A stretch of 64,000 bases of DNA from Fulvivirga ulvae (GCF_021389975.1 NZ_CP089981.1:5295501-5359500), one strand, 5' to 3'. Shown: positions 27,498 through 37,251, numbered from the stretch's first letter. The notes: generated from the sequence alone by a model not told the origin. Translations and numbers: made by a program.

Positions 27498-27552
27498 ATA
27501 CTTTGGTATTCTATGTATATAATTTAAATTAGTATTTCAAAAACCAAAGTAT
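27498..27552. promoter_or_regulatory. Candidate PadR operator (10-bp inverted repeat)
   Basis: ATACTTTGGT (27498-27507) and ACCAAAGTAT (27543-27552) are exact inverted copies separated by 35 bp of AT-rich sequence. The second arm ends 8 bp before the PadR start codon. PadR proteins commonly autoregulate through inverted repeats over their own promoter, so this is a likely operator pair. Confidence 0.55.
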
Positions 27553-27560
27553 AACAACAT

Positions 27561-27896
27561 ATGATTTCCAAAAATTTAACGGCGGCCTCTACGAAACCCA
27601 TCATTTTGGGCATACTCAAACAGGGGAGTAGCTACGGTTACCTGATCATCAAAAAGATCAAAGAAATGTCTGGAGGTAAAATGAAGTATTCCGATGGTAT
27701 GCTTTATCCGGTACTGCATCGGCTGGAAAAAGAGGGCTTTATTCAATCGAACTGGGTAATGGAGGACGATTCCACCAGGCCCCGGAAGTACTATGAGATT
27801 ACTGCTAAAGGTAAGGAAGAGCTGCTCGTGGAGCAGAAGCAATGGCAACAGGTCAATGCCGTACTTGACCAGGTGTGGAGTTTAAAAACAACCTAA
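27561..27896 (+). CDS. PadR family transcriptional regulator
   Basis: This 111-aa winged-helix regulator has the family pattern ILGILKQGSSYGYLIIKKI near the N-terminus, GMLYPVLHRLEKEGFI as recognition region, and PRKYYEITAKGKEEL as the wing. It lacks the long C-terminal dimerisation helix of larger PadR proteins, so it is of the short type. In Bacteroidota such genes often sit directly before a large MacB-type permease, as here with a 12-bp gap, and repress it until the inducer binds. Confidence 0.92.
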   Translation: MISKNLTAASTKPIILGILKQGSSYGYLIIKKIKEMSGGKMKYSDGMLYPVLHRLEKEGFIQSNWVMEDDSTRPRKYYEITAKGKEELLVEQKQWQQVNAVLDQVWSLKTT

Positions 27897-27908
27897 ACAG
27901 CAGTGATT

Positions 27909-30626
27909 ATGAAATTTGATTTAGAAAAGGCCATAAATCAATGGCTCAAAACTTTCAGAAAGCACAAAGCTTTTGATGACGGATCGGTACGCGAAATGGA
28001 GGTGCACCTTCGTGATCATATCGATGACCTGTTGGCAGAAGGATATAGCGAACAGGAGGCATTTAATTTCGCTGTAGATGAATTTGGAGAGATTGAGGGA
28101 GTTGCTGACCAGGAATTCATGCATGTGAAAAGAAGGACTTCATTTGCAGGCATACATATCTATAGAAACTACCTCAAAATTGCCCTCAGGGGATTTACCC
28201 GGCAACCATTTTTCACCTTTTTGAACATCTTCGGTCTGGCCATTGGTATGGCAGGGAGCCTGCTTATCGCCTTATACATCCATGATGAACTCAGTTTTGA
28301 CAAGATGTTTGCTGATGCTGACAGGATCTACAGGGTAAATATAGACAATCAAACCAGCGGGGAGTATAAAGAATACGCTTCTGCACCAGGTCCCATGGGC
28401 GGAGTACTGATTCAGGATTGCCCGCAAGTGGAACAAGTGACCCGCTTTCGGGAGGTAAGGAGCATACTTTTGAAGCGACCAGAGGCAACCTTGAATATCA
28501 AGGAGAAATATGTGACGGCGGTTGATTCCACTTTTTTTGAAATGTTTGGTATTGACCTGCTCGAAGGCGATTCTAAAACAGCACTAAAGGAGCCAAATAC
28601 ACTGGTTTTAACAAAGTCTGCTGCCAGGAATCTCTTTGGAAACGAAAGCGCCTTGGACCAGGAGTTACTGATGAACAATGATAAACTTTATAAGATTACC
28701 GGTATCATTGACAACCTTCCGGCAAACTCTTTTCTGAGAAGCTATTCAGTATTTATATCTATGGAAAGTTTTGAAGATGCAAAAACAACAGCATGGAATA
28801 CCTGGTATTTTCCAACTTTTGTCAAGCTTCATAAAGATGCTAAAGCTGATGACCTGCAACGGTTTTTAAGCACAGTAAAGGAAAACTATCTCATTCCCTG
28901 GGCTATGACATTCGTGCCGGGTTTAACCATTGAAAAAGCTCGTGCAGATGAAGAGCAAACAGGTAACTTCATGCGCTTTAATGCTACTGCGCTGCCTGAT
29001 ATCCGCCTGTATACTTCCAACAGAGAGGGAGACTTTAACCAGAACAGCGATATCAAGAACGTCTACATACTTGGCTGCATAGGTGTATTCCTGATGTTTA
29101 TGGCCTCGGTTAACTTTATGAACCTCTCCACGGCACATTCATTGAAAAGAGCCAAAGAGGTAGGCGTCAGAAAGGTACTAGGCTCCGGCAGGTTAAGTCT
29201 GGTCAGGCAATTTCTCACTGAGTCAGTATTGATCTCATGCTTTGCGCTGGTATTGGCCCTTGTTATAGTAGCCGGTGTGTTGCCTTTGTTTAATACATTG
29301 GCTGCAAAGTCCATTATTATACCATTAACCAGCCCTTTATTCTGGGCAATGGTAATATCAGGTGTACTGATTTTAGGGCTGCTGTCGGGCAGCTATCCCG
29401 CATTTTTTCTATCAGGTTTTGCCCCTGCGCGAGTTCTTAAAGGCGGTTATAACAAAGTCAGCGGAGGCAGGATCAGAAATGGCCTTGTCGTTGTACAGTT
29501 TACCATTTCAGTGTTTCTGATCATCGGATCAATAGTGGTTTTTCAGCAGGTGAAATTTATTCAGAATAAAGATCTTGGTTTTCAAAAAGATCAGATACTT
29601 GTTCTGGACGATGTTTCGGCGGCAGGCAAACAACTGGAGCCATTCAGGGAAGAAATCAAGCGGATAAGTCAGGTGAAGCAGGTATCATTGAGCAGCTATC
29701 TGCCTACACCCTCCAGAAGGAGTGGTACTACTTTTTTCACAGAAGGATCATTCGTTGACGGTGTATTGAATTCGGAGAAAGGATTGATCATCGGAAAGTG
29801 GGGTATTGATTATGATTATGCACCTATCCTGGGTTTGGAAATCATTGCCGGACGAAACTTTTCAGAGGCCCACGTCACCGATTCCAGCGCTATTATTCTG
29901 AACGAAACAGCCGTGGCCATGCTGGATGTATCTCCCGAGGAAGCGATTGGCATGCGTTTAACGGAAGATTTTCATCGTCAGGATAAAGAAAACATGGAAT
30001 ACCTGACAATAGTGGGCGTGGTTAAGGACTTTCATTTTGAATCTTTAAAGAACAATATCGGCGCCCTGAGTATGACATTGGGCGGAAATCCTGAAAAGAT
30101 GATCGTGAAGCTGAGTTCTGGTAATTTTACGGATGCCATTTCTCAAATTGAAGAAGTCTGGCGATCGCTTGTGCAGGGGCAGCCTTTCAGCTACTATTTT
30201 ATGGATGAGTCCTTCAATGAAACTTATAAGGCCGAGCTGAGGCTAGGGAATATATTCCTGACTTTTACAGTGCTTTCCATCCTCATTGCATGCCTGGGAC
30301 TGTTTGGACTGGCGTCGTTCAATGCAGAAAAACGCTCTAAGGAGATAGGCATACGAAAAGTACTGGGTGCCAGCGTCAGGCAGGTCACGTACCAACTAAC
30401 CGGCGACTTTCTAAAGCTGGTAGCTGTGGCTATAGCCTTGGCCATGCCTTTGGGCTGGTTCATCATGGTGAAATGGCTGGAAGAGTTCACCTACCGGGTA
30501 GAGGTAACCTGGTGGATGTTAGCAGTTGCGGGTCTGGTGGCCGTGTCCATTTCAATCATTACAGTAAGTTATCAGAGCATTAAGGCGGCCATGATGAACC
30601 CGGTGAAGGGGTTAAGGTCGGAGTAA
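27909..30626 (+). CDS. ABC transporter permease (MacB/FtsX type) with N-terminal prefix domain
   Basis: This protein is 905 aa from ATG 27909; a GTG two codons earlier is possible. The first 75 residues are the soluble helical permease prefix domain (VREMEVHLRDHIDDLLAEGY). Two FtsX halves follow, each with a MacB periplasmic-type domain. The conserved loops are KEVGVRKVLGSG in the middle and KEIGIRKVLGAS near the C-terminus. It is probably part of an efflux or envelope-protection transporter whose ATPase is encoded elsewhere. It is co-transcribed with the PadR gene and likely repressed by it. Confidence 0.9.
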   Translation: MKFDLEKAINQWLKTFRKHKAFDDGSVREMEVHLRDHIDDLLAEGYSEQEAFNFAVDEFGEIEGVADQEFMHVKRRTSFAGIHIYRNYLKIALRGFTRQPFFTFLNIFGLAIGMAGSLLIALYIHDELSFDKMFADADRIYRVNIDNQTSGEYKEYASAPGPMGGVLIQDCPQVEQVTRFREVRSILLKRPEATLNIKEKYVTAVDSTFFEMFGIDLLEGDSKTALKEPNTLVLTKSAARNLFGNESALDQELLMNNDKLYKITGIIDNLPANSFLRSYSVFISMESFEDAKTTAWNTWYFPTFVKLHKDAKADDLQRFLSTVKENYLIPWAMTFVPGLTIEKARADEEQTGNFMRFNATALPDIRLYTSNREGDFNQNSDIKNVYILGCIGVFLMFMASVNFMNLSTAHSLKRAKEVGVRKVLGSGRLSLVRQFLTESVLISCFALVLALVIVAGVLPLFNTLAAKSIIIPLTSPLFWAMVISGVLILGLLSGSYPAFFLSGFAPARVLKGGYNKVSGGRIRNGLVVVQFTISVFLIIGSIVVFQQVKFIQNKDLGFQKDQILVLDDVSAAGKQLEPFREEIKRISQVKQVSLSSYLPTPSRRSGTTFFTEGSFVDGVLNSEKGLIIGKWGIDYDYAPILGLEIIAGRNFSEAHVTDSSAIILNETAVAMLDVSPEEAIGMRLTEDFHRQDKENMEYLTIVGVVKDFHFESLKNNIGALSMTLGGNPEKMIVKLSSGNFTDAISQIEEVWRSLVQGQPFSYYFMDESFNETYKAELRLGNIFLTFTVLSILIACLGLFGLASFNAEKRSKEIGIRKVLGASVRQVTYQLTGDFLKLVAVAIALAMPLGWFIMVKWLEEFTYRVEVTWWMLAVAGLVAVSISIITVSYQSIKAAMMNPVKGLRSE

Positions 30627-30641
30627 TGCTTAAGCTTTTTA

Positions 30642-30678
30642 AAAAACAAGAGTCGGTCTGTGGCAGGCTCTTGTTTTT
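30642..30678 (+). terminator. Rho-independent terminator after the PadR-permease operon
   Basis: AAAAACAAGAG (30642-30652) pairs with CTCTTGTTTTT (30668-30678), an 11-bp stem with a 15-base loop and a T-run on the plus strand. It lies 15 bp after the permease stop. Confidence 0.82.
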
Positions 30679-30849
30679 ATTAATGATATAAATTTTTATG
30701 TCACAGTCATTACCTTGAGATGATATTTATCAGTCCAGCCGAAGACATCACGAGCATATTCCATATTTAGCATAGCCATGCCATAGGAAGTACTTCTAAT
30801 TTTTTCTATTTTAGAAGCTTGCATGTATCATTCACACTGTAAAACCTGT

Positions 30850-32577
30850 ATGCTTAGAAATCTTTTGCTTTTTTGCCTGTTGACCCTGTCATTTTTTTGT
30901 ACTAACCTACTTGTGGCCCAGACAAACCAGGAGGTGGAGACTGCTTTGAAGAATAAGGATTACACCCTGGCTGCTGATTTATATTTTAAGATGGGTTCTG
31001 AAGCGTGGGGCAGCGGTAATCCACAAAAGTCTATGGATCTGTTCACTAAAGGTATAGACCTGTCGGAAGATCATAAACTAAAAGACCGTGCCCGGCATGG
31101 CTGGTATAGCCTTGGATTGGTACAGTTTAATTCAAGCGAGTACAACGATGCTATAAAAAGTTTTGAAAAAAGCCTTGAATATGCGAAGTCAGGTAACGAT
31201 CAGGAAGCAGCGGCCCGTAGCGGGTTATACATTGGCAAAAGCTATTTCCGGAAAGGCAGAAACAAAAGGTCAGTCAGTACTCTTGAGGAAGCCCTGAGCA
31301 TTGCGCTTAAAATAAACGACCTTGATCTGCAAAAGGAATGTTATTCCCTGCTCAGTAAAAACCACAAGGCAATGGGTAATGAGGCCAAGTCAGCAGAATA
31401 TGAAAATAGCATTGCGTTGATCAACAGGGACCTGGAAAGAAAAACGGAGCTGAATACTATGGAGCAGCAAATCAGTTCGGTAAAGGAGGAGCTCCAGTAT
31501 AGGGGGCGAGTATTGGAAAAGGTATCCGATTCACTCCAGGGTGAGTTGAAAAGCAGGGGACAGGTACTTGAAAGAGTATCTGACTCTCTTAAGGAGATAG
31601 CAGAAATCAGCAGGGAGCAGCAGCTTAAAATTGACCTGCTCAACGTAGAGAAGGAACTTACAGATGTTTCATTGAAGGCAAAAGAAGCGGAGCTGGAAAA
31701 CAATAAACTGGTGCGCAATTCATTGATCATCGGGTTGATTTTAGTAGGACTTCTGGGTGTCGTAGTTTATAAGGGTTATAAAGACAAAATGAAGGCCAGC
31801 GAAGAAATCCACAAGAAACAACTGGATATTGAAAGCAGTATCAACTATGGTCTGCGCATTCAGCAGGCTATGCTGCCCAGTAAAGAAAAAATTGAGGAAT
31901 TGCTGCCGCAGTCTTTTGTGCTTTTTAAGCCCAGAAATGTGGTGAGCGGTGACTTTTATTGGATCAACGAACTCTACAACGAGAAAATAGCTGTGGCCGC
32001 TGTAGACTGTACAGGCCATGGCGTGCCAGGCGCTTTTATGTCGATGATCGGCTCAAATGCACTCGACAGCATTGTAAATACCTATGTGGATGAACCTGAT
32101 AAGATACTGCATGAATTGCATCGTAAAGTATTTACTGCGCTGAAGCAGGAAGAAACCGGCAATAAAGACGGTATGGACATGGCTCTGTGTGTCATCGATA
32201 CGGATAGAGACCAGCTCTATTTTTCAGGAGCAAAAAACCATCTTATTTATATTAAAGAAGGAGAAGTTTTGCAGATCAGAGGAGATAAACATCCGATCGG
32301 AGGGATCAGAAAAGTACCTGCCAGCTTTACCCAGCACACCATAGACCTGGAAGGAGAGATGTACTTCTATATGTATTCCGATGGCTTTGTAGATCAGTTT
32401 GGCGGACCGGACAACATGAAATTTATGAGCAAGAAGTTTAAATCACTGATTGGGGAAATCTATCAACTTCCGATGCATGAGCAGAAAGCAAAAATGGAAG
32501 AAGCATTTGCGACCTGGAAAGGTGACCATAAACAAACTGATGATGTACTGGTGATCGGGTTTAAACTGACCGTGTAG
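30850..32577 (+). CDS. TPR protein with C-terminal SpoIIE/PP2C phosphatase domain
   Basis: From ATG 30850 the protein has 575 aa and a good signal peptide (MLRNLLLFCLLTLSFF then LLVAQ); an in-frame ATG at 30823 would add nine residues with two Cys and a poorer signal. Order: TPR repeats (about 25-190), coiled coil with two similar heptad blocks around GRVLEKVSDSLQ and GQVLERVSDSLK, a transmembrane helix (near LIIGLILVGLLGVVVYK), then the phosphatase with VSGDFYW, VDCTGHGVPGA, DGMDMAL and YSDGFVDQFGG. It is likely a membrane sensor with extracytoplasmic TPRs and a cytoplasmic Ser/Thr phosphatase of an anti-sigma pathway. Confidence 0.87.
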   Translation: MLRNLLLFCLLTLSFFCTNLLVAQTNQEVETALKNKDYTLAADLYFKMGSEAWGSGNPQKSMDLFTKGIDLSEDHKLKDRARHGWYSLGLVQFNSSEYNDAIKSFEKSLEYAKSGNDQEAAARSGLYIGKSYFRKGRNKRSVSTLEEALSIALKINDLDLQKECYSLLSKNHKAMGNEAKSAEYENSIALINRDLERKTELNTMEQQISSVKEELQYRGRVLEKVSDSLQGELKSRGQVLERVSDSLKEIAEISREQQLKIDLLNVEKELTDVSLKAKEAELENNKLVRNSLIIGLILVGLLGVVVYKGYKDKMKASEEIHKKQLDIESSINYGLRIQQAMLPSKEKIEELLPQSFVLFKPRNVVSGDFYWINELYNEKIAVAAVDCTGHGVPGAFMSMIGSNALDSIVNTYVDEPDKILHELHRKVFTALKQEETGNKDGMDMALCVIDTDRDQLYFSGAKNHLIYIKEGEVLQIRGDKHPIGGIRKVPASFTQHTIDLEGEMYFYMYSDGFVDQFGGPDNMKFMSKKFKSLIGEIYQLPMHEQKAKMEEAFATWKGDHKQTDDVLVIGFKLTV

Positions 32578-32591
32578 AATTTTAGAAGAGC

Positions 32592-33239
32592 TTATTTATT
32601 TGCTGACACCATTTCCTTCCTGATAAGCTTTATGCCTTTTTCATACGCAGTGGTCAGCGCAGTCATTTGATTGGTTAAATTGACCCTTGATTCACCACCA
32701 CCATCATCATGAATGCTTAAGGGATTAATTGTCGTTTTGACAGAAAATCGCGAATCTACAGACCCAGACTGTGCATCGTAAATAGAAAACATTAAACTCG
32801 CACTATTTGATTCGTTATCCATATTATACGTGCTGTTGTAAGGATCAAGTTCAGCCTCTGAATAAACCCCATAAGAGCCGCCGCTCCTTAGACTGCTAAT
32901 TTCCGTGCCTATAATATATCTTACCTGTAACTTTTTACATATCATGGCCAACCTGCCAGTGTCCAGCATAGTAGCCTTTGTTATTTCTTCCTTACCCATG
33001 CCTGCCCTGGTCAGGTTGTATTCCTCTTCAGGAAGGTAAAGTATCTGACTATTGTCTTTTAACAACCTCCTGGCCGCTTCGCAAAGGTCTTGTGATTTAT
33101 AATCGGATATACCGTGCGTTGGCAAAAACAGGATCGTGGAGTTTGCCAGCAACCTTGGCGTACCTGTGTATTTTGTAACTTTTGTGCCTGCGCATCCGGC
33201 TAAGACTGCCATTACAATAACAAATAGATATCTTTTCAC
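32592..33239 (-). CDS. Uncharacterised lipoprotein
   Basis: This 215-aa protein starts with MKRYLFVIVMAVLAGCAG, a clear lipoprotein signal with lipobox LAGC. The mature part contains VRYIIGTEISSL and a Ser/Asn-rich middle region before SLMFSIYDAQSG, a layout seen in outer-membrane assembly or CsgG/DUF4136-like lipoproteins, but I cannot assign a family. It converges on the SpoIIE gene with a 14-bp gap. Confidence 0.7.
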   Translation of the reverse strand: MKRYLFVIVMAVLAGCAGTKVTKYTGTPRLLANSTILFLPTHGISDYKSQDLCEAARRLLKDNSQILYLPEEEYNLTRAGMGKEEITKATMLDTGRLAMICKKLQVRYIIGTEISSLRSGGSYGVYSEAELDPYNSTYNMDNESNSASLMFSIYDAQSGSVDSRFSVKTTINPLSIHDDGGGESRVNLTNQMTALTTAYEKGIKLIRKEMVSANK

Positions 33240-33369
33240 AAATGAATGTTTAAGTTAATGACAAGTGTTAACCTCTACCTGCAAATGAACCATGATTCGT
33301 AATTCATGGTAAAATAAATATTTATCTGAAATAATTTATGTAAAAATGAATTTATATGCTTTAATGAAT

Positions 33370-34347
33370 CTAAGGAAGCATATTGGTAATTAAGTCGCAG
33401 ACCTTGCTCTCGCGCTCGGGGTAACTTCCATCAATAACTACATAATCAATACCAAACTCATCTAAAGTAAGTCGGTGGGAGCGATCTAAGGCATCCCTTT
33501 CGTGCCTGACCAGGCGCGTACCGTCCTGCAGGTAGAGCGTGTCGGCGCTTAGGTATAAGTACAGGTCAGCCTTATTTGCGGCGTAGATATCATCACTTAC
33601 TTGCAGGAATTCACCGAATTTGAATTTTGCGTAGGACTGGGTAACGTGAATGTCTGTATCAAGTACAGTGAGTGGTTTCAATAGTTTGGTGGCTTCAGTG
33701 GCTAACCGGGCATGGGTATCGGCAATGAGCCTTAACTGGTCAAAAGTAAAGTCATTGGAATCAGGTATGATATCCCTGCCGGCTTCACTTACCAGGGCTG
33801 CATTGAAAGCTTCGCAGATGTATTTGGCCATTGTACTCTTTCCTGTGGATTCAGTGCCTAACAGTACCACTTTTCTTTGATAGTAAGGCTTTACGGCATC
33901 CGGAAGAAAATGCCAGTTTTCATATACAGCTTCCCGGATCATGGAAGCAGAAACGGGCCATTGTTTCCTTGCCTTATCGAATATTATTGACCGAATACCC
34001 ATATATGCTGATACAAAGTCTCCGTAGGGCTCAGATGTAAATAGTATGTCTATTTTGGGTAGTAATTCCTCAAATTTACGGGCCCATAGTGCCGATACTT
34101 CTTCGGATGAAACCGAGGTGTTGGGCAGAATGGATTCTTCGTAATTAAAATCAATAACCTGAATACGCGGATTGTCCTTATAGGTTTGGGAAATCCAGCC
34201 AGACCTTACCTCTACGGGAATGGATTCAGCGCTACTGGCACAGACCAGTACAATGAGTTCGTCGCAGTGATCCAGGGCAAAATTAATCAGGGCCTCATGT
34301 CCGGTATGAAAGGGCAGGTATTTGCCAAATGTAAAGCCACGTTTCAT
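33370..34347 (-). CDS. nadR: NadR-type NMN adenylyltransferase / nicotinamide riboside kinase
   Basis: This 325-aa bifunctional protein has an N-terminal nucleotidyltransferase (FGKYLPFHTGHEALI with the HxGH motif, and SASMIREAVYENW) and a C-terminal P-loop kinase from about residue 160 (LLGTESTGKSTMAKYI). It lacks the N-terminal helix-turn-helix repressor domain of enteric NadR. The enzymes convert nicotinamide riboside to NMN and NMN to NAD. Its start overlaps the PnuC stop by 4 bp, so uptake and phosphorylation are genetically coupled. Confidence 0.87.
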   Translation of the reverse strand: MKRGFTFGKYLPFHTGHEALINFALDHCDELIVLVCASSAESIPVEVRSGWISQTYKDNPRIQVIDFNYEESILPNTSVSSEEVSALWARKFEELLPKIDILFTSEPYGDFVSAYMGIRSIIFDKARKQWPVSASMIREAVYENWHFLPDAVKPYYQRKVVLLGTESTGKSTMAKYICEAFNAALVSEAGRDIIPDSNDFTFDQLRLIADTHARLATEATKLLKPLTVLDTDIHVTQSYAKFKFGEFLQVSDDIYAANKADLYLYLSADTLYLQDGTRLVRHERDALDRSHRLTLDEFGIDYVVIDGSYPERESKVCDLITNMLP

Positions 34348-34967
34348 AATTTCGACCTCCAGTTAAAATAACCGATCATACAAATGACCAGAAAAACAAC
34401 ATATTCGATAGCCACCAGATGGATGCCCTTTAAAAAGTAAAGCGTAACTGAGACCATGTCTACCAGTATCCACAAAATCCAGGTCTCGATGCGTTTTCTG
34501 GAAAGAAGTATGGTGGCAAGAATACTCGCTGTAGTGGTAAATGCATCAGCAAAGGGGTAGGAGGCAGGCTTAGTGAAAACCAGCGGAAACAGCAGGTGTA
34601 TCTGTGTCATAAGCAGACCGCTTAGGACACTTCCTGCCATAAGCACCGTTAGATAAATCAATCGCCATCTGTTCGTTAATTTTTTTACACTAGCCTCGTT
34701 GTCCTGTTTCTTCCAATAATACCAGCCATAAACCGTAACCCCAAAGAAGAAAAACTGGAGGTACATATCAGAATACAACTGTACCTGGTAGAAAAGAATG
34801 AAAAATGCAGCTTCATTCACTATACCGGTAGGCCAGGTCAAAACACTCGGTTTGGCAGCAAGCACTACAGAGATAAAGCCGAATAGCGTGCCTGCCAGTT
34901 CGATATAACTTAATGGATAGCCCAGAACCTCAAAGGCGATGTTGTTAATATCAAAGAAATCCATCAA
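34344..34967 (-). CDS. pnuC: PnuC family nicotinamide riboside transporter
   Basis: This 207-aa membrane protein has about seven hydrophobic segments and the PnuC signature region with VLTWPTGIVNEAAFFILFY and YGWYYWKK. PnuC proteins allow facilitated entry of nicotinamide riboside that is trapped by phosphorylation. Some PnuC relatives (PnuT) carry thiamine, but the coupled NadR gene supports the B3 role. It overlaps both neighbours by 4 bp. Confidence 0.88.
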   Translation of the reverse strand: MMDFFDINNIAFEVLGYPLSYIELAGTLFGFISVVLAAKPSVLTWPTGIVNEAAFFILFYQVQLYSDMYLQFFFFGVTVYGWYYWKKQDNEASVKKLTNRWRLIYLTVLMAGSVLSGLLMTQIHLLFPLVFTKPASYPFADAFTTTASILATILLSRKRIETWILWILVDMVSVTLYFLKGIHLVAIEYVVFLVICMIGYFNWRSKL

Positions 34968-36964
34968 AACAAATAAGTGATCATGCCATAATAATTACGC
35001 GGTGCCTGTACAAAATATTTATTGATGCCGTCAAAATCAACATATGCGTTATTGTAGTAAATAATATCAGTCACATTATTGATAAACGCTGATAACGTCA
35101 CCCTTTTGAATTTATAAGATGCCCGCCAGTTGACCAGCAGGTAGTCGTCAATCTCATTTTCATTGGCAAAATCGATGTATGAGCTGCTTTGGTATCTCAG
35201 TCCAATTCCTGTTTCAAAATGCCTTCTGGTATAAGATACATCCTGATTAACGATTACCGGCGGTGTAAGAATAGGGTCAAAATTCTCTGATTGCTGCTCA
35301 ATCTCACTTCTGTTTAGTGAAAGATTGGTTTCAAAAGTAAAGGCCCTTACCGAATTACAAACAAAATTGGCTTCTATGCCCTGCCGGATGCTTTTGTCTA
35401 CATTGCTGTTCAATGCCAGGCCATTGGGGCCAAACTGGCCGTTGAGTACAATTTCATTATCAAAATCCATGTGGTATATGTTGATAGACAGGGATACATC
35501 TTTCCTGTTCATCCTTACTCCCAGTTCATAGTCCACCACATATTCAGGGTCGTAAATAGAAAGCAGAGGGGCACCGGAATCGTCTGCCTGAAGATCATCC
35601 CAACCACCAAACAGGTCATTTCGGGTTGGCTCCCGGCCGGTTTTACCCACGCTAAAGTAGATGTCCATATTTTCCTGAGGGCGATAGGTAACACCACCCT
35701 TTGGGTTTACAAAACTCCAGTCCATTTTCCCGAAAGGTACGCTACCTTCATAGTCAAAGCTGGTATGGCGGTATTGAATATCTGCGAACAGCGTAAGCTC
35801 ATCCCACAAGGCGTATGACATCTTCGCAAAAGTACTCTGTTCCGGTTTATAGCCCGTGTTTTTGTATAACGCGCCAGCGGTATTATCACTGCCAACATGT
35901 TCTCTTGAGTAGGTATTCAAATGAATGCCTGCCGTCCATTCAAGCTTATCGGTTTGAAAATTGACGTTTGAAAACCCACCGATGAAGTGTGACTGGAATG
36001 CATAATTGAGCATTTCAGAAGTTGAAGGCATACCCAAATAGTTATTGAGATCAAAATCGTAATTACCCTCCAGGTAGTTGTAGTAGATGCTGGAACTGAT
36101 GGTCATCCTGTCATTCAGCAAATATTCATGTTGTAGCTGAGTGAGCGACTGGGTAAACTCATCGTTTTCCTGCGTATTGGCATTGGCTCTCGGGTCTTCA
36201 TCAATTTTACTTTGCGACACACCCAGCCAGGCCAGCTCATTTTGCTGGTTGCCGGCAAAGCCTATAAGCTTAAACTTGTTCCTTTTATTGTAGATGCCCG
36301 CTCCATAAAATACTGATTTTGAAGTATTTGAAGACCTATACTTATACCCATCCGAATTAAGCCATGAACCTCTCAGATAAAGAGATTTATTGCGCTTTCG
36401 GCTTTTATGTTCAGCATAAGCCCGATAAGATTGAAATGAACCGTAGCCAAGCCCGAATGACGTGTTCGAGGAATCGTCAAACAGGCGTGGAGAACTGAAC
36501 TGCAGACTACCCGCAAAGCTGGCAATACCGTTTTTAGTGGTGCCAACACCCCTTTGTATTTGAACCTTGCTTACTGAATTAAGGAAGTCAGGGTAGTTAG
36601 AAAAATATACCCCCTGATCCTCAGGCTCATTTAAAGGCACCCCATCCAGTGTCATATTGATCCGCGTCTGATCTATGCCCCTTAACCGGATGTATGAATA
36701 GCCCTGGTAACTTCCTGCATCAGAATAAACCGTCATCGAAGGGGTTTCACTAAGCAAAAAGGAGGGCTCCTGACCGGTATTTTTTACCTCCAGAGCATTC
36801 ATGTTTAAATTTTGGTATGGAATGGGAGCTGCATCATCAGCCATGTAAGCTTCTGAAACAGTGATGGGTTCCAGCTCATAAATTAAGGAATCCGTACTTT
36901 CCTGTGCTTTGGCACTTAGGGTAAGCAGGAACAGGATTGATATTGACAAGTATAAGTGCTTCAT
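34964..36964 (-). CDS. TonB-dependent outer-membrane receptor (candidate pyridine nucleotide/riboside receptor)
   Basis: The protein is 666 aa from ATG 36964, where the signal peptide MKHLYLSISILFLLTLSAKA begins; the longer frame to 37108 adds 48 residues without signal features. A TonB-box-like EPITVSE follows, then the plug domain (about 40-160, including LRGIDQTRINMTLDGVPLNE) and the beta-barrel, ending in an aromatic residue (ITYLF). There is no N-terminal carboxypeptidase-like domain. The operon with pnuC and nadR implies import of NMN, nicotinamide riboside or a related NAD precursor (inference). Confidence 0.85.
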   Translation of the reverse strand: MKHLYLSISILFLLTLSAKAQESTDSLIYELEPITVSEAYMADDAAPIPYQNLNMNALEVKNTGQEPSFLLSETPSMTVYSDAGSYQGYSYIRLRGIDQTRINMTLDGVPLNEPEDQGVYFSNYPDFLNSVSKVQIQRGVGTTKNGIASFAGSLQFSSPRLFDDSSNTSFGLGYGSFQSYRAYAEHKSRKRNKSLYLRGSWLNSDGYKYRSSNTSKSVFYGAGIYNKRNKFKLIGFAGNQQNELAWLGVSQSKIDEDPRANANTQENDEFTQSLTQLQHEYLLNDRMTISSSIYYNYLEGNYDFDLNNYLGMPSTSEMLNYAFQSHFIGGFSNVNFQTDKLEWTAGIHLNTYSREHVGSDNTAGALYKNTGYKPEQSTFAKMSYALWDELTLFADIQYRHTSFDYEGSVPFGKMDWSFVNPKGGVTYRPQENMDIYFSVGKTGREPTRNDLFGGWDDLQADDSGAPLLSIYDPEYVVDYELGVRMNRKDVSLSINIYHMDFDNEIVLNGQFGPNGLALNSNVDKSIRQGIEANFVCNSVRAFTFETNLSLNRSEIEQQSENFDPILTPPVIVNQDVSYTRRHFETGIGLRYQSSSYIDFANENEIDDYLLVNWRASYKFKRVTLSAFINNVTDIIYYNNAYVDFDGINKYFVQAPRNYYGMITYLF

Positions 36965-37087
36965 AGTGGCGCAAATATAAACAATGATATTATTTGTGTA
37001 TATAAAACGCAAAATATTTTGAAATTCTTTTAGCGGCTGATAATTAGAGCAAGGAGTAAATGGCTGTTTTACTAAAACCTTGCCAGT

Positions 37088-37206
37088 TAACCCTAATGAT
37101 TTTCGCACAGTTTGCCTACTGCCTTTGCCGATTGCCTACTTTACTTTACTTTACTTTACTGCTTCCCAGCCGATTGTCTCTCCTAAGAGGACTCGGCGTC
37201 TTTAGA
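37088..37206. repeat. Intergenic repeat unit copy 1 with palindrome and ACTTT microsatellite
   Basis: This unit reads CCCTAATGATTTTCG, then TGCCTACTGCCTTTGCC, then a pentanucleotide run (ACTTT about four times, 37138-37160) and a hairpin with arms GCCGA (37169-37173) and TCGGC (37193-37197). The same order recurs at 37378-37484, about 290 bp away, so the island arose by repeat insertion or duplication. Confidence 0.6.
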
Positions 37207-37251
37207 GGCAGAATTGTACTTGCTGACTATCACACACTCTCAAAACCCGTC

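Noticed and set aside
30703..30783. Short minus-strand frame ending near MEYARDVFGWTDKYHLKVMT, reminiscent of a VOC/PhnB C-terminus
   Set aside because: Only about 27 codons with weak resemblance; a decayed fragment is possible but cannot be supported.
36965..37060. Riboswitch upstream of the B3 salvage operon
   Set aside because: The gap is short and AT-rich with no recognisable conserved stem set; only a TATATTTG hexamer-like box was seen.
36965..37108. 48-residue N-terminal extension of the TonB receptor
   Set aside because: It precedes a normal signal peptide starting at 36964 and so is not translated.
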